Source: an uncultured Lachnospiraceae bacterium
GTDB lineage: Bacteria > Bacillota > Clostridia > Lachnospirales > Lachnospiraceae
DNA length: 25,449 bases
Assembly (NCBI GenBank): GCA_910588895.1
Contig: CAJUSS010000041.1
Location: 1-25,449 of the forward strand
Direction of reading: 5' to 3'
Under the pieces are notes generated by a model. It did not search any database. It had not been told where the DNA came from and worked only from the letters and a program-made list of their open reading frames with translations. The position numbers were made by a program, and so were the translations under genes. Below are positions 7,736-14,550 of the stretch, one piece after another. Position 1 is the stretch's first letter. Every line of letters begins with the position of its first letter.

Positions 7736-8532
7736 TGCTGGAGGCAAGAAATATCGTCAAGACCTTTAATGTGGGGACCGTGAATGAGAAAAAGGCTCTC
7801 CAGGGGGTAAACCTGACCCTGGCGGACGGAGATTTTGTCACGGTGATCGGCGGGAACGGAGCCGGAAAATCTACCTTCCTGAACGCGATCTCCGGCGTAT
7901 GGCCCGTAGACAGCGGCCAGATCATCATCGAGGGGAAGGATATCACCGGCTTTCCGGAGCACAAGCGGGCGGCCTTTTTAGGGCGCGTGTTCCAGGATCC
8001 CATGACCGGCACGGCGGCGGATATGGGGATCGAGGAAAATCTGGCCCTGGCCTTCCGCCGGGGAGCCAGGCGGACCTTAAGGTCCGGGATCACCAGCAGC
8101 GAGCGGGCATTATATAAGGATACCTTAAGCCGCTTAGGGCTGGGCTTACAGAGCCGTATGACCACCAAGGTAGGCCTTTTATCCGGCGGCCAGCGGCAGG
8201 CCCTGACCTTGCTCATGGCCACCTTAAAGCAGCCGAAGCTCCTCTTATTAGATGAGCACACGGCGGCCCTGGATCCCAAGACGGCCAAGAAGGTCCTGGA
8301 GCTGACGGAGGAGATCGTGGAGGACCAGCACCTCACTGCCCTGATGGTCACCCACAATATGAAGGACGCCATCCGGATCGGGAACCGTCTGATCATGATG
8401 CATGAGGGACGGATCATCTATGACGTGGCCGGGGAGGAGAAGAAGGCCCTCCATGTGCAGGACCTGCTGCAGAAATTCGAGGAAGCCAGCGGAGGCGGGT
8501 TCGCCAACGACCGGATGATGCTGGCGGAGTAG
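7735..8532 (+). CDS. ABC importer ATP-binding subunit (COG1101)
   Basis: This encodes 265 residues. All ATPase motifs are intact: Walker A GGNGAGKST (39-47), a Q-loop FQDP, signature LLSGGQRQA, Walker B LLLLDEHTAALDP and the switch histidine in VTHNM. It energises transport through the permease encoded immediately upstream, whose stop codon it overlaps by one base. The short RBS GGAGGG lies inside the permease gene. The C-terminal 40 residues, after the canonical domain, are an extension seen in this family. The operon ends here; the next intrinsic terminator is at 8654-8682. The substrate is inferred from the binding protein only. Confidence 0.92.
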   Translation: MLEARNIVKTFNVGTVNEKKALQGVNLTLADGDFVTVIGGNGAGKSTFLNAISGVWPVDSGQIIIEGKDITGFPEHKRAAFLGRVFQDPMTGTAADMGIEENLALAFRRGARRTLRSGITSSERALYKDTLSRLGLGLQSRMTTKVGLLSGGQRQALTLLMATLKQPKLLLLDEHTAALDPKTAKKVLELTEEIVEDQHLTALMVTHNMKDAIRIGNRLIMMHEGRIIYDVAGEEKKALHVQDLLQKFEEASGGGFANDRMMLAE

Positions 8533-8598
8533 ATCCTGGTCACGTTCCACACCAGTGACCGCTCCTGCGGCCGTAATAGAAAATTAATAAATTACCGG

Positions 8599-8627
8599 TT
8601 TTCATATGTGGACATCTGTGGTAAAAT
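8599..8627 (+). promoter_or_regulatory. Probable promoter of the NlpC/P60 hydrolase leader
   Basis: TTTTCA (8599-8604) and TAAAAT (8622-8627) are 17 bases apart; matches to consensus are 4/6 and 5/6. Transcription would begin near 8634, giving a leader of about 260 bases before the ATG at 8894. Confidence 0.5.
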
Positions 8628-8653
8628 AACCAGGTATCTGTCATATGCCGGGG

Positions 8654-8682
8654 AAAGCTGTCGGAGGACCGGCGGCTTTTTT
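8654..8682 (+). terminator. Rho-independent terminator, either of the importer operon or an attenuator
   Basis: AGCTGTCGG (8656-8664) pairs with CCGGCGGCT (8669-8677), including two G-U pairs, across an AGGA loop, and is followed by a run of six T. A flanking AA/TT pair extends the stem. It lies only about 20 bases after the predicted transcription start at about 8634, so it could act as an attenuator for the hydrolase as well as ending the importer transcript. Confidence 0.7.
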
Positions 8683-8702
8683 GTTGCACGATCGTTTACT
8701 TT

Positions 8703-8797
8703 AAAAGTCCAGCCGCCGATCAGGCGGCATAAATCCAGGGATGCCCAATGCGCCCGCCGGACTTTTATGGGTGGTGGTGCGTCCGCAGCCGGACGCA
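8703..8797 (+). ncRNA. Structured 5' leader of the NlpC/P60 hydrolase gene, class unknown
   Basis: AAAAGTCC (8703-8710) pairs perfectly with GGACTTTT (8759-8766). It encloses a hairpin GCCGCC/GGCGGC (8712-8717/8723-8728) and an unpaired stretch of about 30 bases. A further hairpin TGCGTCC/GGACGCA (8778-8784/8791-8797) follows. Together with the terminator at 8654-8682 the architecture suggests a cis-regulatory RNA. Cell-wall hydrolase genes of this type are often under c-di-AMP (ydaO-class) riboswitches, but I could not match the conserved core of that class. Confidence 0.4.
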
Positions 8798-8829
8798 TGC
8801 AGGTTTACTGTAGATGTCTTCGTTTTGTT

Positions 8830-8875
8830 GGATCATTCATTAGGATCATTCATAGGATCGTTCATTGGATCGGGA
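8830..8875 (+). repeat. Tandem 12-13-bp direct repeats just upstream of the hydrolase RBS
   Basis: Three consecutive units, GGATCATTCATTA (8830-8842), GGATCATTCATA (8843-8854) and GGATCGTTCATT (8855-8866), are followed by a partial fourth, GGATCGGGA (8867-8875). The AGGAGG ribosome binding site begins four bases later. With the elements above, this completes the description of the 361-base gap. Confidence 0.8.
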
Positions 8876-8893
8876 CTGAGGAGGATATGGACT

Positions 8894-10522
8894 ATGCTGG
8901 ATAAAGAAGATTATATGACCAGGCTTGAGCGGGCCAGGAGGAAAAGAGATCAAAGATCGAGCCAGAGAAAACTTTTGCTCTTGGCAGGCGGGGTGGTCTT
9001 GCTGATCGCCTTGGGCTTTGGGATCTATCATCTCCGCTCGAACGGGAAGCCGACAGCGGCTGAAACTGGGGAAGGGGGAGAGAAGGTCTTAGATAGCACG
9101 GAGGCCGGGGCGGAGACAGAGACGGAAGCGCCCACAGAGCCCACATTGTCGCCGGAGGAGGAAGAGGCCCAGAGGCTGGCCCAGGAGGTCCAGACGGTCC
9201 TGGATTCGTATACAAGCTTTGGCCTGATCCAGGTGGAAGGCTATCTGAATATGCGGGAGGCTCCGGGCAGCGACGGGAAGATCATCGGAAAGTTGATGGA
9301 GAACAGCGCCTGTGAGATCTTAGATACAGAGGGGGAGTGGGCCCATATCACTTCCGGCGGGATCGAGGGCTATATCAATGCCCAGTATCTGCTCACAGGC
9401 GATGAGGCGAAGGAAGCGGCACGCCCTTATGTGGTGGAGCGGGCGATCATCCAGGCGGACAAGCTGAACATCCGCTCGGAACCGAATGGCGACGGGGACA
9501 ATGTGGTGGGACAGGCGCTGCAGAACGAGCGCTATGAGGTGATCGCCCAGGAAAATGGCTGGGTACAGATCGCAGAGGGGTATATCTCTGCGGATTATGT
9601 GGATATAAGACTGTCCCTCAATGAAGCCAGGAAGCTGGACCTTCGGACTATGGCATTGAACCAATATGACCACCTGGTGATCTCCAAGGTGGATAATTAT
9701 CTGAACGTGCGCGAGGAGCCTAAGAGTGACGCTAAGATCATCGGCAAGATGACCAGTAAGGCGGCAGGTGAGATCCTAGAGACGCTGGACGGCTGGTATA
9801 AGATCCGTTCCGGGAACATCACCGGCTATATCACGGCAGATCCTCAGTACACCACCACCGGACAGGAAGCCCGGGATATCGCTCTGGAGACGGCTTCTCT
9901 GATGGCGATCGTCAACACGGATATGCTGAATGTGCGGAAGGAGCCCTCCACAGAATCCACGATCTGGACCCAGATCTCCAAGGAAGAGCGTTATCCGGTG
10001 CTCCAGCAGTTAGACGGCTGGGTGCAGATCGAGATGGATACGGAGGACAGTGATAATGCGTTCATCTCTACCCGGGATAATAATGTGGAGGTACGCTATG
10101 CGCTGGCCGAGGCGATCAAGTTCTCGCCTCTGGAGGAGGCGGCCCAGGCGGCGGCATCCAGACGGACCCAGCTGGTCAATTTTGCCCTCCAGTATGTGGG
10201 GAACCCCTATGTATGGGGCGGCACCAGCCTGACCAACGGTATCGACTGCTCCGGCTTTACCATGCAGGTGATGAAGCAGTTCGGCGTTTCCCTGCCCCAT
10301 TATTCCGGCTCACAGGCCAGGATGGGCAAGGCGGTGACCTCCAGCGAGATGCGTCCCGGCGACCTGATCTTCTACGCCAACAGCGCAGGCACGGTCAACC
10401 ATGTGGCGATCTACATCGGCAACGGCCAGATCGTCCACGCAGCCAGCAGGAGGAGCGGGATCAAGATCTCCACGTGGAATTACAGGACACCGAAGACCAT
10501 ACGGAACATGCTGGGAGATTAA
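8894..10522 (+). CDS. SH3b-NlpC/P60 cell-wall hydrolase
   Basis: This encodes 542 residues. ATG 8894 is chosen because AGGAGG (8879-8884) lies nine bases upstream; the longer open frame has no site. A basic N-terminus precedes one membrane segment (about 37-57), then an acidic linker to about 100. Four bacterial SH3 domains follow at about 111-172, 182-240, 261-322 and 337-405, each with an LN(M/I/V)R.EP signature; these usually bind cell wall. Residues about 423-542 are an NlpC/P60 domain with the full catalytic set C452 (DCSGF), H503 (NHVAIYIG) and H515 (IVHAAS). Such enzymes cleave peptide stems of peptidoglycan, commonly the D-Glu-diaminopimelate bond. It is a membrane-anchored exported enzyme, probably acting in wall remodelling. 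A long structured leader suggests RNA-level control. Confidence 0.92.
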   Translation: MLDKEDYMTRLERARRKRDQRSSQRKLLLLAGGVVLLIALGFGIYHLRSNGKPTAAETGEGGEKVLDSTEAGAETETEAPTEPTLSPEEEEAQRLAQEVQTVLDSYTSFGLIQVEGYLNMREAPGSDGKIIGKLMENSACEILDTEGEWAHITSGGIEGYINAQYLLTGDEAKEAARPYVVERAIIQADKLNIRSEPNGDGDNVVGQALQNERYEVIAQENGWVQIAEGYISADYVDIRLSLNEARKLDLRTMALNQYDHLVISKVDNYLNVREEPKSDAKIIGKMTSKAAGEILETLDGWYKIRSGNITGYITADPQYTTTGQEARDIALETASLMAIVNTDMLNVRKEPSTESTIWTQISKEERYPVLQQLDGWVQIEMDTEDSDNAFISTRDNNVEVRYALAEAIKFSPLEEAAQAAASRRTQLVNFALQYVGNPYVWGGTSLTNGIDCSGFTMQVMKQFGVSLPHYSGSQARMGKAVTSSEMRPGDLIFYANSAGTVNHVAIYIGNGQIVHAASRRSGIKISTWNYRTPKTIRNMLGD

Positions 10523-10756
10523 ATGAAAAGAGACATCCCTTTGGATGGAGTGAAAAGGACGGCGATCGTGGATCTCCTTATCCAGCGGGAGAATGATATC
10601 TTCCCTGTAGAGGTCAAGTCCGAGGCTAACACCACCAGCAAGAGCCTAAAGAAATTTAAGGAGCTGTTCTCGGATCGGGTCAAGCTCCGTGTGCAGTTCT
10701 CACCGGACAACCTGAAGCTGGACGATGATGTGCTGACAGGTAAAGTTCACGATTGA
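10523..10756 (+). pseudogene. Remnant of a DUF4143-family AAA ATPase, C-terminal end only
   Basis: The 77-residue frame starts directly after the hydrolase stop with no ribosome binding site. Its sequence, with VDLLIQRENDIFPVEVKSE, KSLKKF and RVKLRVQFS, resembles the C-terminal PD-(D/E)XK-like segment of DUF4143 ATPases (about 400 residues when intact). The ATPase part, including Walker A and B, is absent here. The last residues (TGKVHD) no longer follow the usual family ending. Its stop overlaps the -35 box of the promoter at 10753. I read it as a decayed fragment rather than a working small gene. Confidence 0.7.
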
Positions 10757-10781
10757 CAATGAGTCGAAGACATGGTATCAT
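10753..10781 (+). promoter_or_regulatory. Strong sigma-A promoter directly before a terminator
   Basis: TTGACA (10753-10758) and TATCAT (10776-10781) are 17 bases apart. The ten bases ATGGTATCAT around the -10 also occur in the promoter at 3344-3372. Transcription should start near 10788. Confidence 0.75.
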
Positions 10782-10798
10782 CGAGGTCAAGCGGCAAG

Positions 10799-10827
10799 GG
10801 CGCCAGGAAACTGGCGTCTTATTTTTT
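10799..10827 (+). terminator. Rho-independent terminator about 40 bases after a promoter
   Basis: The stem GGCGCCAG (10799-10806) pairs with CTGGCGTC (10811-10818), with one G-U pair, across a GAAA tetraloop and is followed by TTATTTTTT. It would end most transcripts from the promoter at 10753 after about 35-45 bases. A weaker second promoter, TTGTTT (10826-10831) with TATAGG (10850-10855), may drive citrate synthase. Confidence 0.75.
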
Positions 10828-10930
10828 GTTTTAAGTCGATATATAAACCTATAGGCTTTTCACATCTTTGGGAGAGGACGGGGAAGGGCGCAGCATCTCT
10901 GCTGCATACATACGGAAAGGAGCTGGACAT

Positions 10931-12265
10931 ATGAACAATACCTATCTGGCGCAGTTTTATGGGAAGTCTTCAAATTATACGGATATCCCTAATCAGCTGT
11001 TTAAGGAATACAACGTTAAAAAGGGCCTGCGCAATGAGGACCGGACCGGCGTAAGGGTAGGGCTGACCCGGGTGGCGGATGTGGTGGGCTATGAAGTGAC
11101 GGACGGGGTAAAGACGGATGTGGAGGGAGACCTGTATTTCCGTGGCTACAGCGTATATGATCTGATCAAGGGGAAGACCGGCTGCATCGGGTTCGAGGAG
11201 GTCTGCTTCCTGCTCTTATACGGGTATCTGCCCAATAAGAGCGATCTGGAGCATTTTATCCAGGTGCTGCGGAGCCGTTATGCATTGCCGGATGATTTTG
11301 TGGAGATGAACCTTTTGCGCCTCCCGGGGAAGAACCTGATGAACAAGCTGCAGCACGCGGCGCTGACCTTATATAACTACGATGAGGACGATCCCGATGA
11401 TACGGATGTGTATAAGACCATGTTAAAGGGGATCGACCTGTTGGCGAAATTCCCGGCTGTGGCCTGCTATGCTTATCAGAGCAAGATCCATCATTTCGAT
11501 CGGCAGAGCCTGGTCATCCATTATCCCAGAGAGGATCAGTCGATCGCGGAAAATATCCTGTACATGCTGCGGGAGGATAAGAAGTTCACCCGGAAGGAGG
11601 CAGAGCTTTTGGACGCGATCCTGCTCCTCCACGCCGATCACGGCGGCGGAAATAATTCCACCTTTACCAACGTGGTGATCTCCTCCACCGGTACGGATCT
11701 TTACTCCTCGATCTCCGGCTCCATCGGCTCCTTAAAGGGGCCGCGCCATGGCGGGGCTAATGTGAAGGTCTCGGAGATGATGGAGAAGGTCATCGAGGAG
11801 ATAGGCTTCTCCACTGATGAAGAGACGGTGAAGGCATTGATCCGCAAGATCCTAGCCGGTGATTTTTACGATCATTCCGGTCTGGTCTACGGCTTTGGCC
11901 ATGCGGTCTACACGATCTCCGATCCCCGGGCGGAGATCTTAAGGAGCTGCTGCGAGATCGTGGCCAGGGAGCAGTTTAAGGTGGAAGACTTTAATTTCTA
12001 CTGCTTCTTTGAGAAATGTGTAAAAGAGGTGATCCTGGAGGATAAGCATAAGGTGATCCCCACCAACGTAGATTATTACAGCGGGTTCGCTTATGAGATG
12101 CTAAAGATCCCCAGAGATATGTATACTCCCCTGTTCGTGATCAGCCGCCTGGTGGGCTGGGTGGCCCATAATCTGGAAAATAAGCTGTACGACGGAAAGA
12201 TCATGCGCCCGGCGACGAAATATGTAGGACAGAATGTAGAGTATATCCCCATGGCAGAGAGATGA
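10931..12265 (+). CDS. gltA: Citrate synthase
   Basis: This encodes 444 residues. ATG 10931 follows AAAGGAG with an 8-base spacer. It condenses acetyl-CoA and oxaloacetate to citrate in the cytosol. Active-site landmarks are present: LYFRGYSVYDL near residue 70, HADHGGGNNSTF with H237, GPRHGGAN with H273, GFGHAVYTISDPRAE with H324 and the catalytic aspartate D331. It resembles the longer clostridial form rather than the about 380-residue type. The next gene is isocitrate dehydrogenase, 96 bases downstream and probably cotranscribed; an aconitase gene is not in the window. In anaerobic clostridia this branch supplies 2-oxoglutarate for glutamate. Confidence 0.95.
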   Translation: MNNTYLAQFYGKSSNYTDIPNQLFKEYNVKKGLRNEDRTGVRVGLTRVADVVGYEVTDGVKTDVEGDLYFRGYSVYDLIKGKTGCIGFEEVCFLLLYGYLPNKSDLEHFIQVLRSRYALPDDFVEMNLLRLPGKNLMNKLQHAALTLYNYDEDDPDDTDVYKTMLKGIDLLAKFPAVACYAYQSKIHHFDRQSLVIHYPREDQSIAENILYMLREDKKFTRKEAELLDAILLLHADHGGGNNSTFTNVVISSTGTDLYSSISGSIGSLKGPRHGGANVKVSEMMEKVIEEIGFSTDEETVKALIRKILAGDFYDHSGLVYGFGHAVYTISDPRAEILRSCCEIVAREQFKVEDFNFYCFFEKCVKEVILEDKHKVIPTNVDYYSGFAYEMLKIPRDMYTPLFVISRLVGWVAHNLENKLYDGKIMRPATKYVGQNVEYIPMAER

Positions 12266-12271
12266 TCCTGC

Positions 12272-12312
12272 GGCACATCCGTTCGATCGGAAAGGAACGG
12301 ACATGCTGTGCC
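12272..12312 (+). promoter_or_regulatory. Intercistronic stem-loop between citrate synthase and isocitrate dehydrogenase genes
   Basis: GGCACA (12272-12277) pairs with TGTGCC (12307-12312), and inside it TCCGTTC (12278-12284) pairs with GAACGGA (12295-12301). A five-base bulge sits on the 3' side and the loop is ten bases. No T-run follows, so it is not a typical terminator. Confidence 0.55.
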
Positions 12313-12361
12313 CGATAAAGCGGGGCATGCCAGATGGGATATGCACAGAATGGAGGAAAAG

Positions 12362-13357
12362 ATGAAGAAGATCACAGTTTTTAAAGGCGATGGTATCGGA
12401 CCGGAGATCACGGATGCGGTCCTGAAGATCTTAGAGGCGGCCAAGGCGCCGCTGGAATATGAGGTGTTCCGTGTGGGGCTGGACGAATATGAAGAGAACG
12501 GGGCATTGATCCCGGAGGCGGCATTTGCCTCCTTCGAAGCCAATAAGGTCCTGTTAAAATCCCCGATCACCACCCCGATCGGAAAGGGTTTCCGTTCTCT
12601 CAACGTGACCCTGCGGGAAAAATATGATCTATATGCCAATATCCGCCCGGCCAAGTCCAATACGGCGGTGGTCACTCCCTTCCCGGATGTGGACATCGTC
12701 ACCTTCCGGGAGAACACGGAGGACTTATATGTGGGCGTGGAGGAGCAGATCGACGCGGACACGGTCCATGCCACGAAGATCATCACCCGCCGGGCCAGCA
12801 CCAGGATCATCACGGATGCCTTTGAGTACGCCAGAGCCCAGGGGAGGAAAAAGGTGACCTGTGTCCACAAGGCCAATATCTTAAAGAAGTCCGACGGCCT
12901 TTTCCTGAGTATCTTTAAGGAGATAGCGGAGAAGTACCCGGATATCCAGGCCGACGACCGGATCGTGGACGCGGTCTGCATGCAGCTGGTGATGAAGCCC
13001 CAGCAGTTCGATATCCTGGTGATGCCGAACCTGTACGGCGACATCGTGTCCGACCTGACCAGCGGTCTGATCGGAGGCCTGGGCCTTTTGCCCTCCAGCA
13101 ATCTGGGAAGGGATCATGCTATGTTCGAGGCGGTCCACGGCAGCGCGCCGGATATCGCCGGGAAAAATATCGCGAACCCCACCGCATTTTTATGGTCGGC
13201 CTGTATGATGCTGGAGTATCTGGGCGAGATGGAGGCGGCGGCAAGGATCCGTCGTGCCGTGGATCAGGTGCTGGCAGAAAGCGAGCATAAGACCCCGGAT
13301 CTGGGCGGCAGAGCCACGACCACGGAGTACCGCGACGCGATCATCGCCCATCTGTGA
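12362..13357 (+). CDS. Isocitrate dehydrogenase, NAD-dependent type
   Basis: This encodes 331 residues. ATG 12362 (MKKITVF) follows GGAGGA with a short spacer; an in-frame ATG at 12350 has no site. It oxidatively decarboxylates isocitrate to 2-oxoglutarate. The short beta-decarboxylating dehydrogenase fold is shown by GDGIGPEI at the N-terminus, TFRENTEDLYVGVE, NLYGDIVSDLTSGLIGG and VHGSAPDIAGKNIANP. The RENTEDLY form of the second motif favours isocitrate over isopropylmalate (RELTGG) or homoisocitrate (RENTEG). NAD rather than NADP preference is inferred from length and class, not from a proven binding residue. It follows citrate synthase and precedes a ClpP-like protease gene. Confidence 0.88.
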   Translation: MKKITVFKGDGIGPEITDAVLKILEAAKAPLEYEVFRVGLDEYEENGALIPEAAFASFEANKVLLKSPITTPIGKGFRSLNVTLREKYDLYANIRPAKSNTAVVTPFPDVDIVTFRENTEDLYVGVEEQIDADTVHATKIITRRASTRIITDAFEYARAQGRKKVTCVHKANILKKSDGLFLSIFKEIAEKYPDIQADDRIVDAVCMQLVMKPQQFDILVMPNLYGDIVSDLTSGLIGGLGLLPSSNLGRDHAMFEAVHGSAPDIAGKNIANPTAFLWSACMMLEYLGEMEAAARIRRAVDQVLAESEHKTPDLGGRATTTEYRDAIIAHL

Positions 13358-13471
13358 TGCCTGCGTCTGCATAAAACAGGAAAAACCCCCCATACTATGC
13401 CATGAAATAAAAAGGATCGCTGTGAACGGCAGAACTGCTGACCAGTGATGAGAAAGGAAAGGGCAGTGAAT

Positions 13472-14137
13472 ATGGGACAGGATGGAGCGAACGAGAAGGA
13501 TCAGCAGATCGAGGAATTTGGACAGGTCACCCTGGAGGAGAATGGGGAAAAGAAAAAGATCCATCTCCTGACGATCATAGGCGAGGTGGAAGGCCATGAG
13601 AACGCCTCCGGGAACAGTAAGACTACAAAATACGACCATCTTCTGCCAAAGCTGGCACAGATCGAGGATGACAGCAGTATAGAAGGGCTGCTGGTGCTCT
13701 TAAATACTTCCGGAGGGGATGTGGATGCGGGGCTGGCTATCGCGGAGATGATCGCGTCCTTATCCATCCCGTCTGTGTCTCTGGTGCTGGGAGGGAGCCA
13801 CTCGATCGGTGTCCCCTTAGCTGTGGCGGCGGACTACTCCTTTATCGTGCCCACAGGCACGATGATGGTCCACCCGGTGCGGATGAGCGGGATGGTGATC
13901 GGGACTTCCCAGACCTATGAGTATTTCGAGATGATCCAGGACCGGATCTTGAGCTTTGTGGAGAAGCATTCCAATATCGCCTACGATCAGCTAAAGCGCC
14001 TGATGCACAATACCAAGATGCTGACCAAGGATCTGGGCACGGTCCTGGTGGGAGAGCAGGCGGTGCGGGAAGGGCTGATCGATGAAGTGGGAGGGATACG
14101 GGATGCGCTAAAGAAGCTGCGGGAGATGATCCGGTAG
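13472..14137 (+). CDS. ClpP-class serine protease, TepA-like
   Basis: This encodes 221 residues. ATG 13472 has AAGGAAAGGG eight bases upstream, better than the GTG/ATG at 13445-13450. The ClpP/crotonase-type fold is shown by LLVLLNTSGGDVDAGLAIAE, the nucleophile segment GGSHSIG with S111 and MMVHPVR with H134; a candidate aspartate is in TKDLGT. It lacks a signal peptide and has a polar N-terminal stretch of about 25 residues. The closest named group I recognise is TepA/YmfB of Bacillus, a ClpP-like protein once linked to protein export; its substrates are poorly known. The 114-base gap from the previous gene shows no clear promoter, so it may be the third gene of the citrate synthase unit. 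Confidence 0.82.
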   Translation: MGQDGANEKDQQIEEFGQVTLEENGEKKKIHLLTIIGEVEGHENASGNSKTTKYDHLLPKLAQIEDDSSIEGLLVLLNTSGGDVDAGLAIAEMIASLSIPSVSLVLGGSHSIGVPLAVAADYSFIVPTGTMMVHPVRMSGMVIGTSQTYEYFEMIQDRILSFVEKHSNIAYDQLKRLMHNTKMLTKDLGTVLVGEQAVREGLIDEVGGIRDALKKLREMIR

Positions 14138-14187
14138 GGACAGATCAAAAAGCCAGCCAGCTAAAGCAGCTTTAGGAGCGCGGTGAT

Positions 14188-14224
14188 GCCCAGACAGGCC
14201 CTTTCCGCAGCGGGCCATCTGGGC
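14188..14224 (+). terminator. Strong hairpin after the ClpP-like gene
   Basis: GCCCAG (14188-14193) pairs with CTGGGC (14219-14224) and GGCCC (14197-14201) with GGGCC (14212-14216), with a small internal loop. A smaller hairpin CTAAAG/CTTTAG (14161-14166/14170-14175) precedes it and GGCGG/CCGCC (14274-14278/14283-14287) follows. None has a T-run. They probably mark the 3' end of the citrate synthase unit. The 413-base gap to metQ also holds the promoters and leader listed below. Confidence 0.4.
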
Positions 14225-14304
14225 GTATCTCTGCGATAGGACTCCCTGGCGTGGGTGTGGATAGTAAAGTAACGGCGGCTGGCCGCCAAGATCGCCAAAC
14301 TGCA

Positions 14305-14333
14305 TTGACAAAAAAGCATTCTTGCAGTAGATT
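14305..14333 (+). promoter_or_regulatory. Upstream promoter candidate P1 for metQNI
   Basis: TTGACA (14305-14310) and TAGATT (14328-14333) are 17 bases apart. A dyad TATAAGA/TCTTATA (14333-14339/14345-14351) overlaps the -10 and start region, and a T6 run follows at about 14360. The dyad may be an operator. Confidence 0.5.
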
Positions 14334-14379
14334 ATAAGAATGGGTCTTATAGGCCTGTCTTTTTTGTGGAAGATGATGC

Positions 14380-14408
14380 TTGACAAAAGAGACGAAAGGG
14401 ATTATGCT
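14380..14408 (+). promoter_or_regulatory. Proximal promoter P2 for metQNI
   Basis: TTGACA (14380-14385) and TATGCT (14403-14408) are 17 bases apart. Transcription would start near 14415, leaving a leader of about 135 bases before metQ. Confidence 0.7.
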
Positions 14409-14425
14409 CATAGCAACATAAAACC

Positions 14426-14542
14426 TATCGGATCAATGGGTAATAAAGCCGACTCATCCCGAAAGGCTTTTGTGCTGTTAAGGTATCCGATATGCGGCAA
14501 AGCGCTGTGTATCTGAGAAAACGGATCCCAAAAAAGAGGAGG
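14426..14542 (+). ncRNA. Structured leader of metQ with competing helices, class unknown
   Basis: TATCGGAT (14426-14433) pairs perfectly with ATCCGATA (14485-14492), closing a domain that contains a hairpin AAAGCC/GGCTTT (14445-14450/14465-14470). The sequence CGGATC occurs again at 14522-14527, just before the GAGGAGG ribosome binding site, so the ATCCG strand at 14485-14489 can pair either upstream or downstream. This is the layout of a translational switch. I do not find the SAM-I (S-box) core or a T-box sequence, the usual controls of methionine transport in Firmicutes. Confidence 0.45.
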
Positions 14543-14550
14543 AAAAAGTT

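Noticed and set aside
7683..8417. Minus-strand open frame of 244 codons opposite the ABC ATPase gene
   Set aside because: Low-complexity basic/serine-rich translation and complete overlap with an intact ABC ATPase mark it as a shadow frame.
8654..8797. Definite c-di-AMP (ydaO-class) riboswitch
   Set aside because: Context fits and CGGAGGACC is reminiscent, but the distinctive downstream GACAGCUAACCUCG-type segment is missing, so only an unassigned structured leader is reported.
8830..8875. CRISPR-like repeats
   Set aside because: The units are 12-13 bases and adjacent, with no spacers and no cas genes.
12091..13101. Long minus-strand open frame of 336 codons opposite isocitrate dehydrogenase
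   Set aside because: It lies fully antisense to well-conserved genes, lacks a ribosome binding site and recognisable motif, and is explained by codon bias of the real genes.
14400..14550. SAM-I (S-box) riboswitch or methionine T-box upstream of metQ
   Set aside because: Both are expected by context, but the S-box core sequences and kink-turn, and the T-box GGUGG-type tail, are not present. The leader is also short for a T-box.
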